Position numbers and translations under genes: made by a program
Source of the DNA: CAZWZG01 sp964638245
GTDB taxonomy: Bacteria; Pseudomonadota; Alphaproteobacteria; Rhodobacterales; Rhodobacteraceae
Reading direction: 5' to 3'
NCBI GenBank assembly: GCA_964638245.1
Contig: CAZWZG010000112.1
Span: 1-10,287, forward strand
DNA length: 10,287 nucleotides
In this document: positions 1 through 6,142 of the stretch, piece by piece
Layout: each line of letters begins with the position of its first letter
Numbering within the stretch: position 1 is the first letter of the stretch
The notes under the pieces: model-generated
The model's database searches: none
What the model saw: only the letters and a program-made list of their open reading frames with translations
What the model was told of the DNA's origin: nothing

Positions 1-36
1 GTCGACAGCCTGAAAATCATCGTACGAAATGGTCAT
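1..36 (-). CDS. csaA: Probable CsaA-type tRNA-binding protein, N-terminal 12 codons only
   Basis: A minus-strand ATG at 36-34 overlaps the proC stop TGA (35-33) as ATGA and opens a frame that runs off the window edge: M-T-I-S-Y-D-D-F-Q-A-V-D. CsaA-type tRNA-binding proteins (one OB-fold, about 110 aa) begin with a similar stretch, roughly 'I-x-F/Y-D-D-F-x-x-V-D', and I recall csaA next to proC in roseobacters. The 4-base overlap suggests translational coupling to proC. Only 12 residues are visible, so the family call is inference from the N-terminus and context; that some gene starts here is more certain. Confidence 0.55.
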   Translation of the reverse strand, partial: MTISYDDFQAVD

Positions 37-824
37 GCGCCAAGCTCCCTGCTGCGTTTGGCGGCGGCGGCGACGGTTGCGCGGATCAGCGGACGCAGCC
101 CGCCCTCGCCCATCAACACGCCTAGGCCGGCTTCGGTGGTGCCCTTGGGGCTTGTGACATTGATGCGGAGTTGTTCGGCGCTTTCATCCGCGTCCGCGGC
201 CAACGCTCCGGCTCCGGTGACTGTGCCCTGTGCGAGCTTTGTGGCGAGCTCTTTGGGAAGGCCTTCAGCGATGCCCGCCTCGGTCAGGGCCTCGATCATA
301 TGAAACACGTACGCCGGGCCGGACCCGGAAACGGCCGTGACGGCATCCATCTGATCCTCGCTTTCGAGCCAAAGGACATCTCCGACGGCGCTCAGCAATG
401 CGGTCGCCATGCCCTTTTGGGCTTCCGTCGCAGACGCGTTTGCGATCAGTGCCGTGATGCCCTTGCCAACGGCGGCTGGGGTGTTGGGCATGGCGCGCAC
501 GATGGGGGACGCGCCAAGGGCGTCTTCATATGCGGCAATGGACACCCCGGCTGCGATGGACAAGTACATCGCGCCTTCCAAGCTGGCCAATTGGGGCAAC
601 GCATCGCCCATCATCTGCGGTTTGACGGCGAGCAGGGCCACGTCGGCGGTTTGCGGAAGGTCCACATTCAGGCGCACACCCGTTTCCTTGAGCCACGCGC
701 TTGGATAAGGCTCGATCACGGTGATGGAGGCCGGGTCCATGCCGCCCTCAAGCCAGCCATGCAAAAGCGCCGAGCCCATCTTGCCGCAGCCCAGCAGCAC
801 CATTGATTTTGGATATGTCGTCAA
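33..824 (-). CDS. proC: Pyrroline-5-carboxylate reductase
   Basis: Cytoplasmic enzyme that reduces 1-pyrroline-5-carboxylate to L-proline with NAD(P)H, the last step of proline synthesis. At 263 aa it has normal family length. Visible motifs are the Rossmann glycine loop G-C-G-K-M-G (residues 12-17), A-V-K-P-Q (66-70), R-A-M-P-N-T-P-A (110-117), S-G-S-G-P-A-Y (166-172) and the C-terminal signature T-S-P-K-G-T-T-E-A-G (224-233). The start is TTG at 824, chosen because GGGAG lies 6 nt upstream of it; the alternative ATG at 803 has no Shine-Dalgarno. It lies 58 bp behind the YbjN gene and overlaps the next gene by ATGA, so it is probably part of a minus-strand operon. An inverted repeat in the upstream spacer overlaps its Shine-Dalgarno sequence. 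Confidence 0.96.
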   Translation of the reverse strand: MTTYPKSMVLLGCGKMGSALLHGWLEGGMDPASITVIEPYPSAWLKETGVRLNVDLPQTADVALLAVKPQMMGDALPQLASLEGAMYLSIAAGVSIAAYEDALGASPIVRAMPNTPAAVGKGITALIANASATEAQKGMATALLSAVGDVLWLESEDQMDAVTAVSGSGPAYVFHMIEALTEAGIAEGLPKELATKLAQGTVTGAGALAADADESAEQLRINVTSPKGTTEAGLGVLMGEGGLRPLIRATVAAAAKRSRELGA

Positions 825-834
825 AGCCTGTCTC

Positions 835-871
835 CCTGCGGCGGCGACTATGGGTCAAAGCCAGCCGCAGG
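835..871 (-). promoter_or_regulatory. Inverted repeat overlapping the proC ribosome binding site
   Basis: On the plus strand CCTGCGGC (835-842) is matched exactly by GCCGCAGG (864-871), and the pairing continues inward with GGC (843-845) and GCC (860-862) if A863 is bulged, giving about 11 pairs around a 14-nt loop. In the minus-strand transcript the 3' arm overlaps the proC Shine-Dalgarno GGGAG (832-836). No U-run follows, so it does not look like a terminator. It may limit proC initiation or stabilise mRNA ends; either role is inference. Confidence 0.45.
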
Positions 872-882
872 AAAAGGCTGTT

Positions 883-1386
883 TTAAGCGCGCCCGTAGGC
901 TTCGTTGATCGCGACGCTCATCGCGTCTTCGGGATCGGTGTCGCCCCAGCAAACCAGTTGGAAGGCGGGATAGAAACGCTCGGCAGCGGCAACGGCCGTT
1001 GAGATCAGCGTGTTGATCTGCTCGGGACCAGCCATCTGACCACCGGCAAGGACAAGACCATAGCGCCAGACCATCAGCCGCTGGGCGTGCCAATAGGTGA
1101 ATGCGCCCGCCCAGCACAGGTCATTGGCGTGGTTCAATGTCTCATAAAGCGCGGGCATCTTGCCTTCGGGCGGGTCCATTTCGAACGTCCCGATCAGACG
1201 CAGGGTTTCGTCGGAATGCGACCATGCCAGCGTGATCGAATAGGTGCGCCACTGGCCCTCGACGGCCATGGCGATCTGATCGTCCGTGATGCGATCGAAA
1301 TCCCATTCGTGATGCTCGGCAAGGGTCTCGACGATATCAATCGGGTGGAGATCCTCAACGGATTGGAACTGCTCTGAAAGCGACAT
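883..1386 (-). CDS. YbjN-domain protein
   Basis: A 167-aa acidic protein resembling the YbjN-domain family as found in roseobacters, with an N-terminal P-I-D-I-V-E segment, E-G-Q-W-R-T-Y-S, and the central stretch A-G-A-F-T-Y-W followed by V-W-R-Y-G-L-V-L-A-G-G. YbjN proteins have been linked to stress tolerance and motility in enterobacteria, but the biochemical role is unknown and structures resemble type III secretion chaperones. No signal peptide or membrane segment is visible, so it is probably cytoplasmic. I prefer ATG 1386 over ATG 1398: GAGG lies 6 nt upstream of the former, and the latter has no Shine-Dalgarno. It is the first gene of a likely operon with proC. Confidence 0.85.
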   Translation of the reverse strand: MSLSEQFQSVEDLHPIDIVETLAEHHEWDFDRITDDQIAMAVEGQWRTYSITLAWSHSDETLRLIGTFEMDPPEGKMPALYETLNHANDLCWAGAFTYWHAQRLMVWRYGLVLAGGQMAGPEQINTLISTAVAAAERFYPAFQLVCWGDTDPEDAMSVAINEAYGRA

Positions 1387-1637
1387 GCGCGGCCTCATAT
1401 GTTGTAGCTTGAGGGATGCATAGTCCCCCTAAAGCTTGGTGCCTGCTCAAGGTGCGGCGATCTTTGCCTCCGCCCTTACTACATATGGTGTGCCTTCTGG
1501 CCGGACCTGTAAAGCATAAAATGATGAATTTTGGGTGCGGCGCTGACTTATGCACAGAAATCGACCGCTCGGGGGACCACGCCCTGCCGACGGTAATACT
1601 TTCTTAATAAAGCCTAACGTGAGAGGCCGATTTTGGC
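1387..1637. other. 251-bp intergenic spacer between ubiK and the YbjN gene
   Basis: I see no convincing gene or RNA here. Short open frames exist on both strands but none has family resemblance or a good ribosome binding site. Next to the ubiK stop is a short inverted repeat AGGCC (1624-1628) / GGCCT (1635-1639) with a 6-nt loop. It lacks a U-run in the minus direction, so it is at best a weak terminator. A promoter for the YbjN-proC run should lie here, but I could not identify credible -35/-10 boxes. Confidence 0.5.
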
Positions 1638-1886
1638 CTACTTCTTGCCCTTGCCTTCCAGAGCAGCAATGCGCGCTTCGAGGGCCGCGTTTTCTTCACG
1701 CGCCTTCTGGGCCATCGCCCGCACGGCATCGAATTCCTCGCGCGTGACAAAGTCACGATCCGCAAGCCAGCGATCAATCATCGAATTCATCGCCGTTTCG
1801 GCCTCTTCGCGCGCGCCTTGCGCGACACCCATGGCGTTCGTGGCAAGCTGCGACAGATCGTCGAGGATTTTGTTGCGCGATTGCAT
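1638..1886 (-). CDS. ubiK: Ubiquinone biosynthesis accessory factor UbiK (BMFP-domain) family protein
   Basis: An 82-aa protein of the BMFP/YqiC (UbiK) family, small membrane-fusogenic proteins that assist ubiquinone synthesis with UbiJ in proteobacteria. The N-terminal part has N-K-I-L-D-D-L and an amphipathic segment, the middle has F-V-T-R-E-E-F-D-A-V-R (46-56), and the C-terminus is a heptad-like coiled coil (about 57-77) ending in a Lys-rich tail; this is the usual family layout and length. The start is ATG 1886 with AGGAG (rc of 1895-1899) 8 nt upstream. The frame stays open upstream to 2555, but that part is antisense to lgt and should not be annotated. The gene is divergent from lgt, a pairing I recall as common in Rhodobacterales. 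Confidence 0.9.
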   Translation of the reverse strand: MQSRNKILDDLSQLATNAMGVAQGAREEAETAMNSMIDRWLADRDFVTREEFDAVRAMAQKAREENAALEARIAALEGKGKK

Positions 1887-1912
1887 GGGGCGATCTCCTG
1901 TAACGTTGTCAT

Positions 1913-1924
1913 ACACATATGTGT
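1913..1924. promoter_or_regulatory. Perfect 12-bp palindrome in the ubiK/lgt divergent promoter region
   Basis: ACACATATGTGT is a perfect palindrome in the 93-bp space between the divergent starts of ubiK (1886) and lgt (1980). It lies 26 bp from the ubiK start, where a -10 region or operator would be expected. It could be a transcription-factor site controlling one or both genes, or chance. No factor is assigned. Confidence 0.3.
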
Positions 1925-1979
1925 GCAAGCCCGCCCCGGCAAGGTTGACATTGCCGCGGGGCCGAGGCCCATAGGGGCC

Positions 1980-2867
1980 ATGCTTTTTGCCATCACCTTT
2001 CCTGCCATCGCGCCCGAGATTTTCTCGATCGAGCTTTTCGGGGTCACCATCGCGCCGCGTTGGTACGCGCTGGCCTATCTGGTGGGCATCGGAATCGGGG
2101 CATTTCTGGTTTGGCGCGCGCTCAAGGTGCCCCGGCTTTGGCGGGAAAACACGCCGATCATGAGCCCTTCCGAGGTCGAAAGCCTCGTGACCTACGTCGT
2201 TCTGGGCATCATCATTGGCGGGCGGCTGGGCTACGTGTTCTTTTATCAACCCGGCTATTACATCCAAAACCCGCTTGAGATTCCGCTGATCAATCGGGGC
2301 GGGATGGCGTTCCATGGCGGGCTTATCGGCGTCGCGGTCGCTGGCCTGCTGTTCTGTTATCGCCGCCAGGTCAGCGTGGCGAGCATTGCGGACCTTCTGG
2401 CGCTGGCGACGCCGCCGGGCATATTGCTTGGCCGGGTCGCGAACTTCGTGAATGGAGAGCTTTGGGGGCGTCCGACGGATGTCTCTTGGGGCGTGATCTT
2501 TCCAGATCCGAGGTCGCAGATATGTCCCGGCTTTGATCAACCCTGCGCGCGGCATCCGTCACAGCTCTACGAAGCCGGTCTTGAAGGGCTGTTGTTGGGG
2601 TTGGCTTTGATCTGGCTTGTCTGGATGCGGGGATGGCTCAAGATTCCCGGCGCGATCTGCGGTCTGTTTCTGGCCGGGTACGGGATGGGACGGTTCATTG
2701 TCGAGTTCTTCCGGCAAGCGGATGCGCAATTCATCACGCCGGACAATCCCATTGGCTTCGTGCTGACCGCGGGGCCGCTCGGCGTGACGATGGGCCAGCT
2801 TTTGTCCCTGCCGATGATCCTGCTTGGCCTCGCGATCCTGATCATCGCGCGACGGCGGGCCGCGTGA
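1980..2867 (+). CDS. lgt: Phosphatidylglycerol--prolipoprotein diacylglyceryl transferase
   Basis: Inner-membrane enzyme that transfers diacylglycerol from phosphatidylglycerol to the lipobox Cys of prolipoproteins, the first step of lipoprotein maturation. The protein is 295 aa, normal for the family, with about seven hydrophobic segments. Visible signatures are R-W-Y-A-L-A-Y (27-33), the H-G-G motif (112-114), the Lgt signature G-R-V-A-N-F-V-N-G-E (151-160), R-H-P-S-Q-L-Y-E (191-198) and G-Y-G-x-G-R-F-I-V-E-F-F-R (233-245). ATG 1980 matches the usual family N-terminus; an upstream in-frame extension to 1818 overlaps ubiK antisense and was discarded. The only Shine-Dalgarno-like run (AGGGG) is 2 nt from the ATG and lies in a short hairpin. 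The stop overlaps the next start as GTGA. Confidence 0.96.
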   Translation: MLFAITFPAIAPEIFSIELFGVTIAPRWYALAYLVGIGIGAFLVWRALKVPRLWRENTPIMSPSEVESLVTYVVLGIIIGGRLGYVFFYQPGYYIQNPLEIPLINRGGMAFHGGLIGVAVAGLLFCYRRQVSVASIADLLALATPPGILLGRVANFVNGELWGRPTDVSWGVIFPDPRSQICPGFDQPCARHPSQLYEAGLEGLLLGLALIWLVWMRGWLKIPGAICGLFLAGYGMGRFIVEFFRQADAQFITPDNPIGFVLTAGPLGVTMGQLLSLPMILLGLAILIIARRRAA

Positions 2868-3803
2868 CACCCCTTGGTGCGCTGATCGCCGAACAGATCC
2901 GCGATGGCGGGCCGATGACGCTGGCCGACTATATGTCCATTTGTCTTGGGCACCCCGAGCACGGCTACTATCGCAAGAAGGACCCGCTGGGTGCACAGGG
3001 CGATTTCACGACCGCGCCCGAGATCAGCCAGATGTTTGGCGAAATGATCGGGCTGTGGTTGGCCAGCCTTTGGGTCGAGGATGGTCGCCCGGAGCGCTTT
3101 GTTCTGGCCGAGCTTGGGCCGGGGCGCGGGACGCTTATGGCGGATATCCTGCGGTCGGCGGGAGTTGTTCCGGGCTTTGTGGGGGCGGCAGAGATCCATC
3201 TGGTCGAGACATCGCCCGTCTTGCGCGCAAGACAGGCCGAGACGCTGCNNNNNNNNNNNNNNNNNNNNNNNNNNNNNNNNNNNNNNNNNNNNNNNNNNNN
3301 NNNNNNNNNNNNNNNNNNNNNNNNNNNNNNNNNNNNNNNNNNNNNNNNCGTTGATTGAAACGTCCGCGCCGAGTGAGGCGATCGTCGAAGACATCAGCGA
3401 ACGGATCGCGGGGCATGGTGGGGCCGCTCTGATCGTGGATTACGGCGACTGGCACGGGACCGGCGACACGTTTCAGGCGTTGGAAGGGCATGCGCCCGTC
3501 GATCCCCTTGCTAAACCGGGGAAGGCTGATCTGACCGCGCATGTCCGCTTTCAGCCTTTGGCGAAGGCTGCCGAACGTGGCGGCGCAGCGATGGCTGGCT
3601 TTGCGACCCAAGGCGTCTTTCTGGAACGGCTCGGGATCACGCCGCGGGCCGAACGGCTTGCCGCCGAGCTCTCGGGCGCAGAGTTGGACAATCACATCGC
3701 CGCCCACCGCCGCCTACTGCATCCCGACGAAATGGGGACCCTGTTCAAAGCCATGGCCATCCGACCCACGCAAGGAACCGCCATTGGCTTCAGCGACGCT
3801 TGA
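2864..3803 (+). CDS. Class I SAM-dependent methyltransferase, MidA/NDUFAF7 family (interrupted by an assembly gap)
   Basis: Belongs to the MidA/NDUFAF7 (DUF185) family. The mitochondrial member methylates an arginine of a complex I subunit during assembly; bacterial homologues are usually annotated only as SAM-dependent methyltransferases. The start is GTG 2864, overlapping the lgt stop as GTGA. Before the gap there are 128 residues with G-H-P-E-H-G-Y-Y, G-D-F-T-T-A-P-E-I-S-Q-M-F-G-E and the SAM-binding E-L-G-P-G-R-G-T-L-M. After it come 150 residues with I-V-D-Y-G, D-P-L-A-K-P-G-K-A-D-L-T-A-H-V, G-F-A-T-Q-G-V-F-L and L-L-H-P-D-E-M-G-T-L-F-K. The 278 visible residues compare with about 350 in the family, so the gap probably hides more than 100 nt. 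The frames on the two sides are compatible only if the true gap is a multiple of three. Confidence 0.9.
3249..3348. other. Assembly gap, 100 N, inside the MidA-family gene
   Basis: Exactly 100 N, the usual placeholder for unknown gap length. The reading frame before the gap leaves one base over and the frame after it needs two, so an intact gene requires a gap length divisible by three; 100 is not. Comparison with usual family length suggests roughly 210-240 missing bases. Confidence 0.9.
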
Positions 3804-3811
3804 CCCGCAGT

Positions 3812-3825
3812 CTCGAAACGTCGAG
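3812..3825 (+). other. Small stem-loop between midA and pgeF
   Basis: CTCGA-AACG-TCGAG forms a perfect 5-bp stem with a 4-nt loop, 8 nt after the midA stop and 35 nt before the pgeF GTG. It is followed by a pyrimidine-rich CCTTCCT but not a U-run. It may be a weak attenuator or processing signal; chance is possible. Confidence 0.25.
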
Positions 3826-3860
3826 CCTTCCTACAGTGCAACCCCAACCGAATCCTGACC

Positions 3861-4616
3861 GTGACCCTGAAGCCGATCATCGCTGACGACCTCCTGCCGC
3901 TGCGCCACGGGTTCTTTACCCGGGAAGGTGGCGCGTCGAGCGGGATATTCGCCGGATTGAACTGTGGCCGGGGATCGAGCGATCAGGCCGACGCCGTAAC
4001 AATCAACCGCAACCGCGTTGCAGAGGCGTTGAACGTTGCACCAGACGCCTTGAGCACGATCCATCAGGTCCATTCGCCCGAAGTCGTCACCGTCACCGCG
4101 CCACCAGAGCCTGGCACGCGCGCGGATGCCTTGGTGACCAGTACCCCGGGCGTGCCGCTTGCGATCCTGACGGCCGATTGTCAGCCGGTTCTGTTTGCGG
4201 ATCACGAAGCCGGCGTCATTGGAGCGGCCCATGCCGGATGGAAAGGGGCGCTGGACGGTGTTCTGGAAACGACGGTGGAGGCCATGGTGGCGCTTGGGGC
4301 CGAGCGCGGGCGCATCGTCGCCGTGATTGGCCCATCGATCAGCCAGCGCGCTTACGAGGTCGGGCCGGAGTTTTTTGACCGCTTTTATGATGAGGACCCC
4401 GAGACAGCCCGTTTCTTTGCCCAAGGAGACGGCGACCGTATGCTTTTCGACCTGCCGTCTTATGGCATGGCTCGCCTGCGGGCCGCAGGCGTTGGTGCGG
4501 CGCATTGGACGGGGCATTGCACCTACTCGGACCCCGATCGCTTCTATTCCTACCGCCGCAGCGTCCATCGCAAGGAAGCCGACTATGGTCGGCTGATTGC
4601 TGCGATCCGGCTCTAG
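3861..4616 (+). CDS. pgeF: Peptidoglycan editing factor PgeF (YfiH/DUF152, polyphenol-oxidase family)
   Basis: A 251-aa YfiH/PgeF-family protein. In E. coli PgeF removes mis-incorporated residues from UDP-MurNAc peptides (L-Ser in place of L-Ala); other members were described as copper or zinc polyphenol oxidases or purine nucleosidases. The metal-site residues are present: H71 in H-Q-V-H-S (68-72), C107 in T-A-D-C (104-107) and H124 in H-A-G-W-K-G (124-129). Further signatures are G-F-F-T-R-E-G-G (17-24), I-G-P-S-I-S (156-161) and the C-terminal T-G-H-C-T (217-221) with F-Y-S-Y-R-R. The start is GTG 3861, matching the usual N-terminus, although no clear Shine-Dalgarno precedes it. It follows midA by 57 bp and probably belongs to the lgt-midA transcript. 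Confidence 0.94.
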   Translation: MTLKPIIADDLLPLRHGFFTREGGASSGIFAGLNCGRGSSDQADAVTINRNRVAEALNVAPDALSTIHQVHSPEVVTVTAPPEPGTRADALVTSTPGVPLAILTADCQPVLFADHEAGVIGAAHAGWKGALDGVLETTVEAMVALGAERGRIVAVIGPSISQRAYEVGPEFFDRFYDEDPETARFFAQGDGDRMLFDLPSYGMARLRAAGVGAAHWTGHCTYSDPDRFYSYRRSVHRKEADYGRLIAAIRL

Positions 4617-4622
4617 GTTAAT

Positions 4623-4641
4623 TGTCGCGAAACGCGCGACA
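4623..4641 (+). terminator. Hairpin after pgeF, possible terminator
   Basis: TGTCGCG (4623-4629) pairs exactly with CGCGACA (4635-4641) around a 5-nt loop, starting 7 nt after the pgeF stop. A T-rich stretch (4651-4663) follows only after about 9 nt, so it is not a canonical intrinsic terminator, but its position at the end of the lgt-midA-pgeF run fits transcript ending or 3' end protection. Confidence 0.45.
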
Positions 4642-4664
4642 GCGCCAAGATTTCTCCTTAATTG

Positions 4665-4694
4665 TTGATCAAACCCGGCCGTTAACCGTCTAAA
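4665..4694 (+). promoter_or_regulatory. Weak sigma-70-like promoter candidate upstream of the 48-aa gene
   Basis: TTGATC (4665-4670) and TCTAAA (4689-4694), spaced by 18 bp, each match four of six consensus bases. It sits downstream of the pgeF hairpin and about 120 bp before the small basic protein gene, so it could drive that gene with a long leader. Such matches occur by chance; low confidence. Confidence 0.2.
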
Positions 4695-4814
4695 CCACCG
4701 GTTTTTATCAATTTTTAGGAAACATCAGTCTTTCTTGGTTTTTGCCGCTGCGCCATTGGCTTGCCCCATTGCCATGCGAGTTTTTGGACAACAACAAACA
4801 CTGAGGCAGATGCA

Positions 4815-4961
4815 ATGACCAAGACCACACCGACCCGCCGCTGGATGGCCTCCGCCCTTCGGACCGCCCGGGAAACCCAAGCGAATCTCCCCTTCAATCG
4901 GGCCAACCGCCCGGCGCGCGCCGCTCGGAATGTGGCAGAGGCTTCTCGAAAGCAGGCCTGA
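4815..4961 (+). CDS. Small basic protein, 48 aa, function unknown
   Basis: I do not recognise a characterised family. ATG 4815 is preceded by GAGG (4803-4806) with 8-nt spacing, a good ribosome binding site that sets the start. The product has 9 Arg and 2 Lys against only 2 Glu and no Asp or Cys, an N-terminal T-P-T-R-R-W-M-A-S-A segment, then L-P-F-N-R and an R-x-x-R-x-A-R-x-A-A-R pattern near the C-terminus. I have an uncertain memory of similar short 'T-R-R-W-M-K-S' proteins in Rhodobacterales, which would favour a real gene. No signal peptide or membrane segment is visible. It could bind nucleic acid or anionic surfaces, but that rests on charge only. It is flanked by non-coding spacers, so it is probably its own transcription unit. 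Confidence 0.6.
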   Translation: MTKTTPTRRWMASALRTARETQANLPFNRANRPARAARNVAEASRKQA

Positions 4962-5101
4962 ATGGGGCGCCCACCGGACGGCTTTGCCCTAACCGTTTAC
5001 GCGCTTGTGACTGTCCGGGCACGATAATGGCCCTTCCTCGAAACAAACCGCAAACCGCCCCCGGGATTACCCCCTGACGGCGATCCAATGGTTTTCTGGC
5101 G

Positions 5102-5130
5102 TTGACGAATGCCTGCCTTTTTCGGATTCT
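5102..5130 (+). promoter_or_regulatory. Sigma-70-like promoter candidate for the Hint-domain gene
   Basis: TTGACG (5102-5107, five of six consensus bases) is followed after 17 bp by GATTCT (5125-5130, three of six). This is 67 bp upstream of the Hint-domain start. The rest of the 235-bp spacer 4962-5196 shows no gene or strong structure that I can support. Confidence 0.35.
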
Positions 5131-5196
5131 GTGTCCATAGTCAATCTGCGTAGGTGGGGGCCAGTGCAGATGTGACCAGACCGGAAGGCTGATCGC

Positions 5197-6012
5197 ATGA
5201 GTTACAATCGCCCCGCCGCGCAGGTTCCTGCGGCGCCCCTATCCTCGACCCAGATTCAGGGTCGTTTGAAGCCACAACAGAAGTGGACCGCGCGCCGAGA
5301 CCATTTGCGTCCTGTGCCCGCTCGAATCCCGCTGACGCGTCGCTATGAGGTGACTTGGATCAACGAGGCTGGCGACATTGAGGAACAGACGCAAATCGCG
5401 CCTGCGCTGCCCTTGTTCGAAGATGCCTTCGCGTCATTCACCCATGGCACGTTGATCCAGACCACCCGTGGCCCTGTTGCGGTTGAGGATCTGATGCCGG
5501 GCGAAATGTTGGAATGCGCCAACGGGCGTGTCGCAGCGTTGCAATGGAAAGGGGCAATCACGATTGTACCGGGCGCGCCGACCCTGCGTCCCGAGCCGCC
5601 CAAACTCTACCGTGTGACTGCGGATGCGTTCGGCCTTGGGCGCCCGGCGCGCGACCTTCTGCTTGGACCAGCGGCGCGACGCCTTGTCAAAGACCCCAAC
5701 GTGCGCGCTGCGATTGGCGCAGAAGCCGCCCTGGTGCCGGTTGCGGCTGGCGCTGACGGGTATTCGATCATCGAGGTCACGCCCGTTTCGGCCACCCGCG
5801 TCTATCACCTTGCCACAGAGGGCCATCAGACGATCATGGCGGGCGGTGTCGAGGTCGAGACGTATCACCCCGGTCAGGAGTTGACGCTGAGCCTGTCAGA
5901 GGATCTGCGCCAAACCTACCTGCAACTGTTCCCGCATATTCTGAGCCTTGGCGGCTTTGGCCGCGTGCTGTACCCGCGCCTATCGACCGAGGACATGCGC
6001 GACCTGTTCTAA
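5197..6012 (+). CDS. Hint-domain protein (Hint_2 type), probably lacking self-cleavage residues
   Basis: A 271-aa protein with an N-terminal region rich in Pro, Gln and Arg (1-50), a short R-R-Y-E-V-T-W-I-N segment, then a Hint (hedgehog/intein) fold of the kind common in Rhodobacteraceae. The block A-like motif is F-T-H-G-T-L-I-Q-T-T-R-G-P-V-A-V-E-D-L (81-99) with M-P-G-E after it; A-R-D-L-L-L-G-P (151-158) is the mid-domain motif and Y-H-L-A-T-E-G-H (203-210) lies near the end. In active members the residue before F81 is Cys; here it is Ser80, and the usual S-P-x-H-R-V after A-R-D-L-L reads G-P-A-A-R-R. It is therefore probably non-splicing. The ribosome binding site GGAAGG lies 8 nt before the ATG. 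Convergent to the dioxygenase gene. Function unknown. Confidence 0.85.
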   Translation: MSYNRPAAQVPAAPLSSTQIQGRLKPQQKWTARRDHLRPVPARIPLTRRYEVTWINEAGDIEEQTQIAPALPLFEDAFASFTHGTLIQTTRGPVAVEDLMPGEMLECANGRVAALQWKGAITIVPGAPTLRPEPPKLYRVTADAFGLGRPARDLLLGPAARRLVKDPNVRAAIGAEAALVPVAAGADGYSIIEVTPVSATRVYHLATEGHQTIMAGGVEVETYHPGQELTLSLSEDLRQTYLQLFPHILSLGGFGRVLYPRLSTEDMRDLF

Positions 6013-6042
6013 GAACAAACGAGGGACCGCGACGCCGAATGG

Positions 6043-6142
6043 NNNNNNNNNNNNNNNNNNNNNNNNNNNNNNNNNNNNNNNNNNNNNNNNNNNNNNNNNN
6101 NNNNNNNNNNNNNNNNNNNNNNNNNNNNNNNNNNNNNNNNNN
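6043..6142. other. Assembly gap, 100 N, between the Hint gene and the dioxygenase gene
   Basis: A placeholder-length gap that removes the C-terminus and stop of the minus-strand dioxygenase. The frame that appears to continue across the N into 6042-5980 is antisense to the Hint gene and should not be read as the true C-terminus. Because family members as I remember them are longer by roughly 70-90 aa, the real gap is probably over 200 nt. Confidence 0.85.

Noticed and set aside
1416..1607. 63-codon plus-strand frame in the ubiK-YbjN spacer
   Set aside because: No ribosome binding site, no family resemblance, and atypical composition; likely chance.
1887..2555. Long minus-strand open frame upstream of ubiK, in frame with it
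   Set aside because: It is antisense to lgt, has low-complexity Arg/Asp/Pro composition with no family resemblance, and ubiK has a proper ribosome binding site and family-typical start at 1886.
2567..3394. Minus-strand open frame over the lgt/midA region crossing the N run
   Set aside because: It is antisense to two recognised genes and runs through undefined bases, so its continuity is an artefact.
4962..5027. Short frame beginning ATG directly after the stop of the 48-aa gene (21 codons)
   Set aside because: No independent ribosome binding site, no recognisable sequence, and very short; adjacency to the stop is the only support.
5980..6042. Apparent C-terminal tail of the dioxygenase on the far side of the gap
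   Set aside because: The frame only continues because N are read as open; it is antisense to the end of the Hint gene and the gap length is unknown, so phase cannot be trusted.
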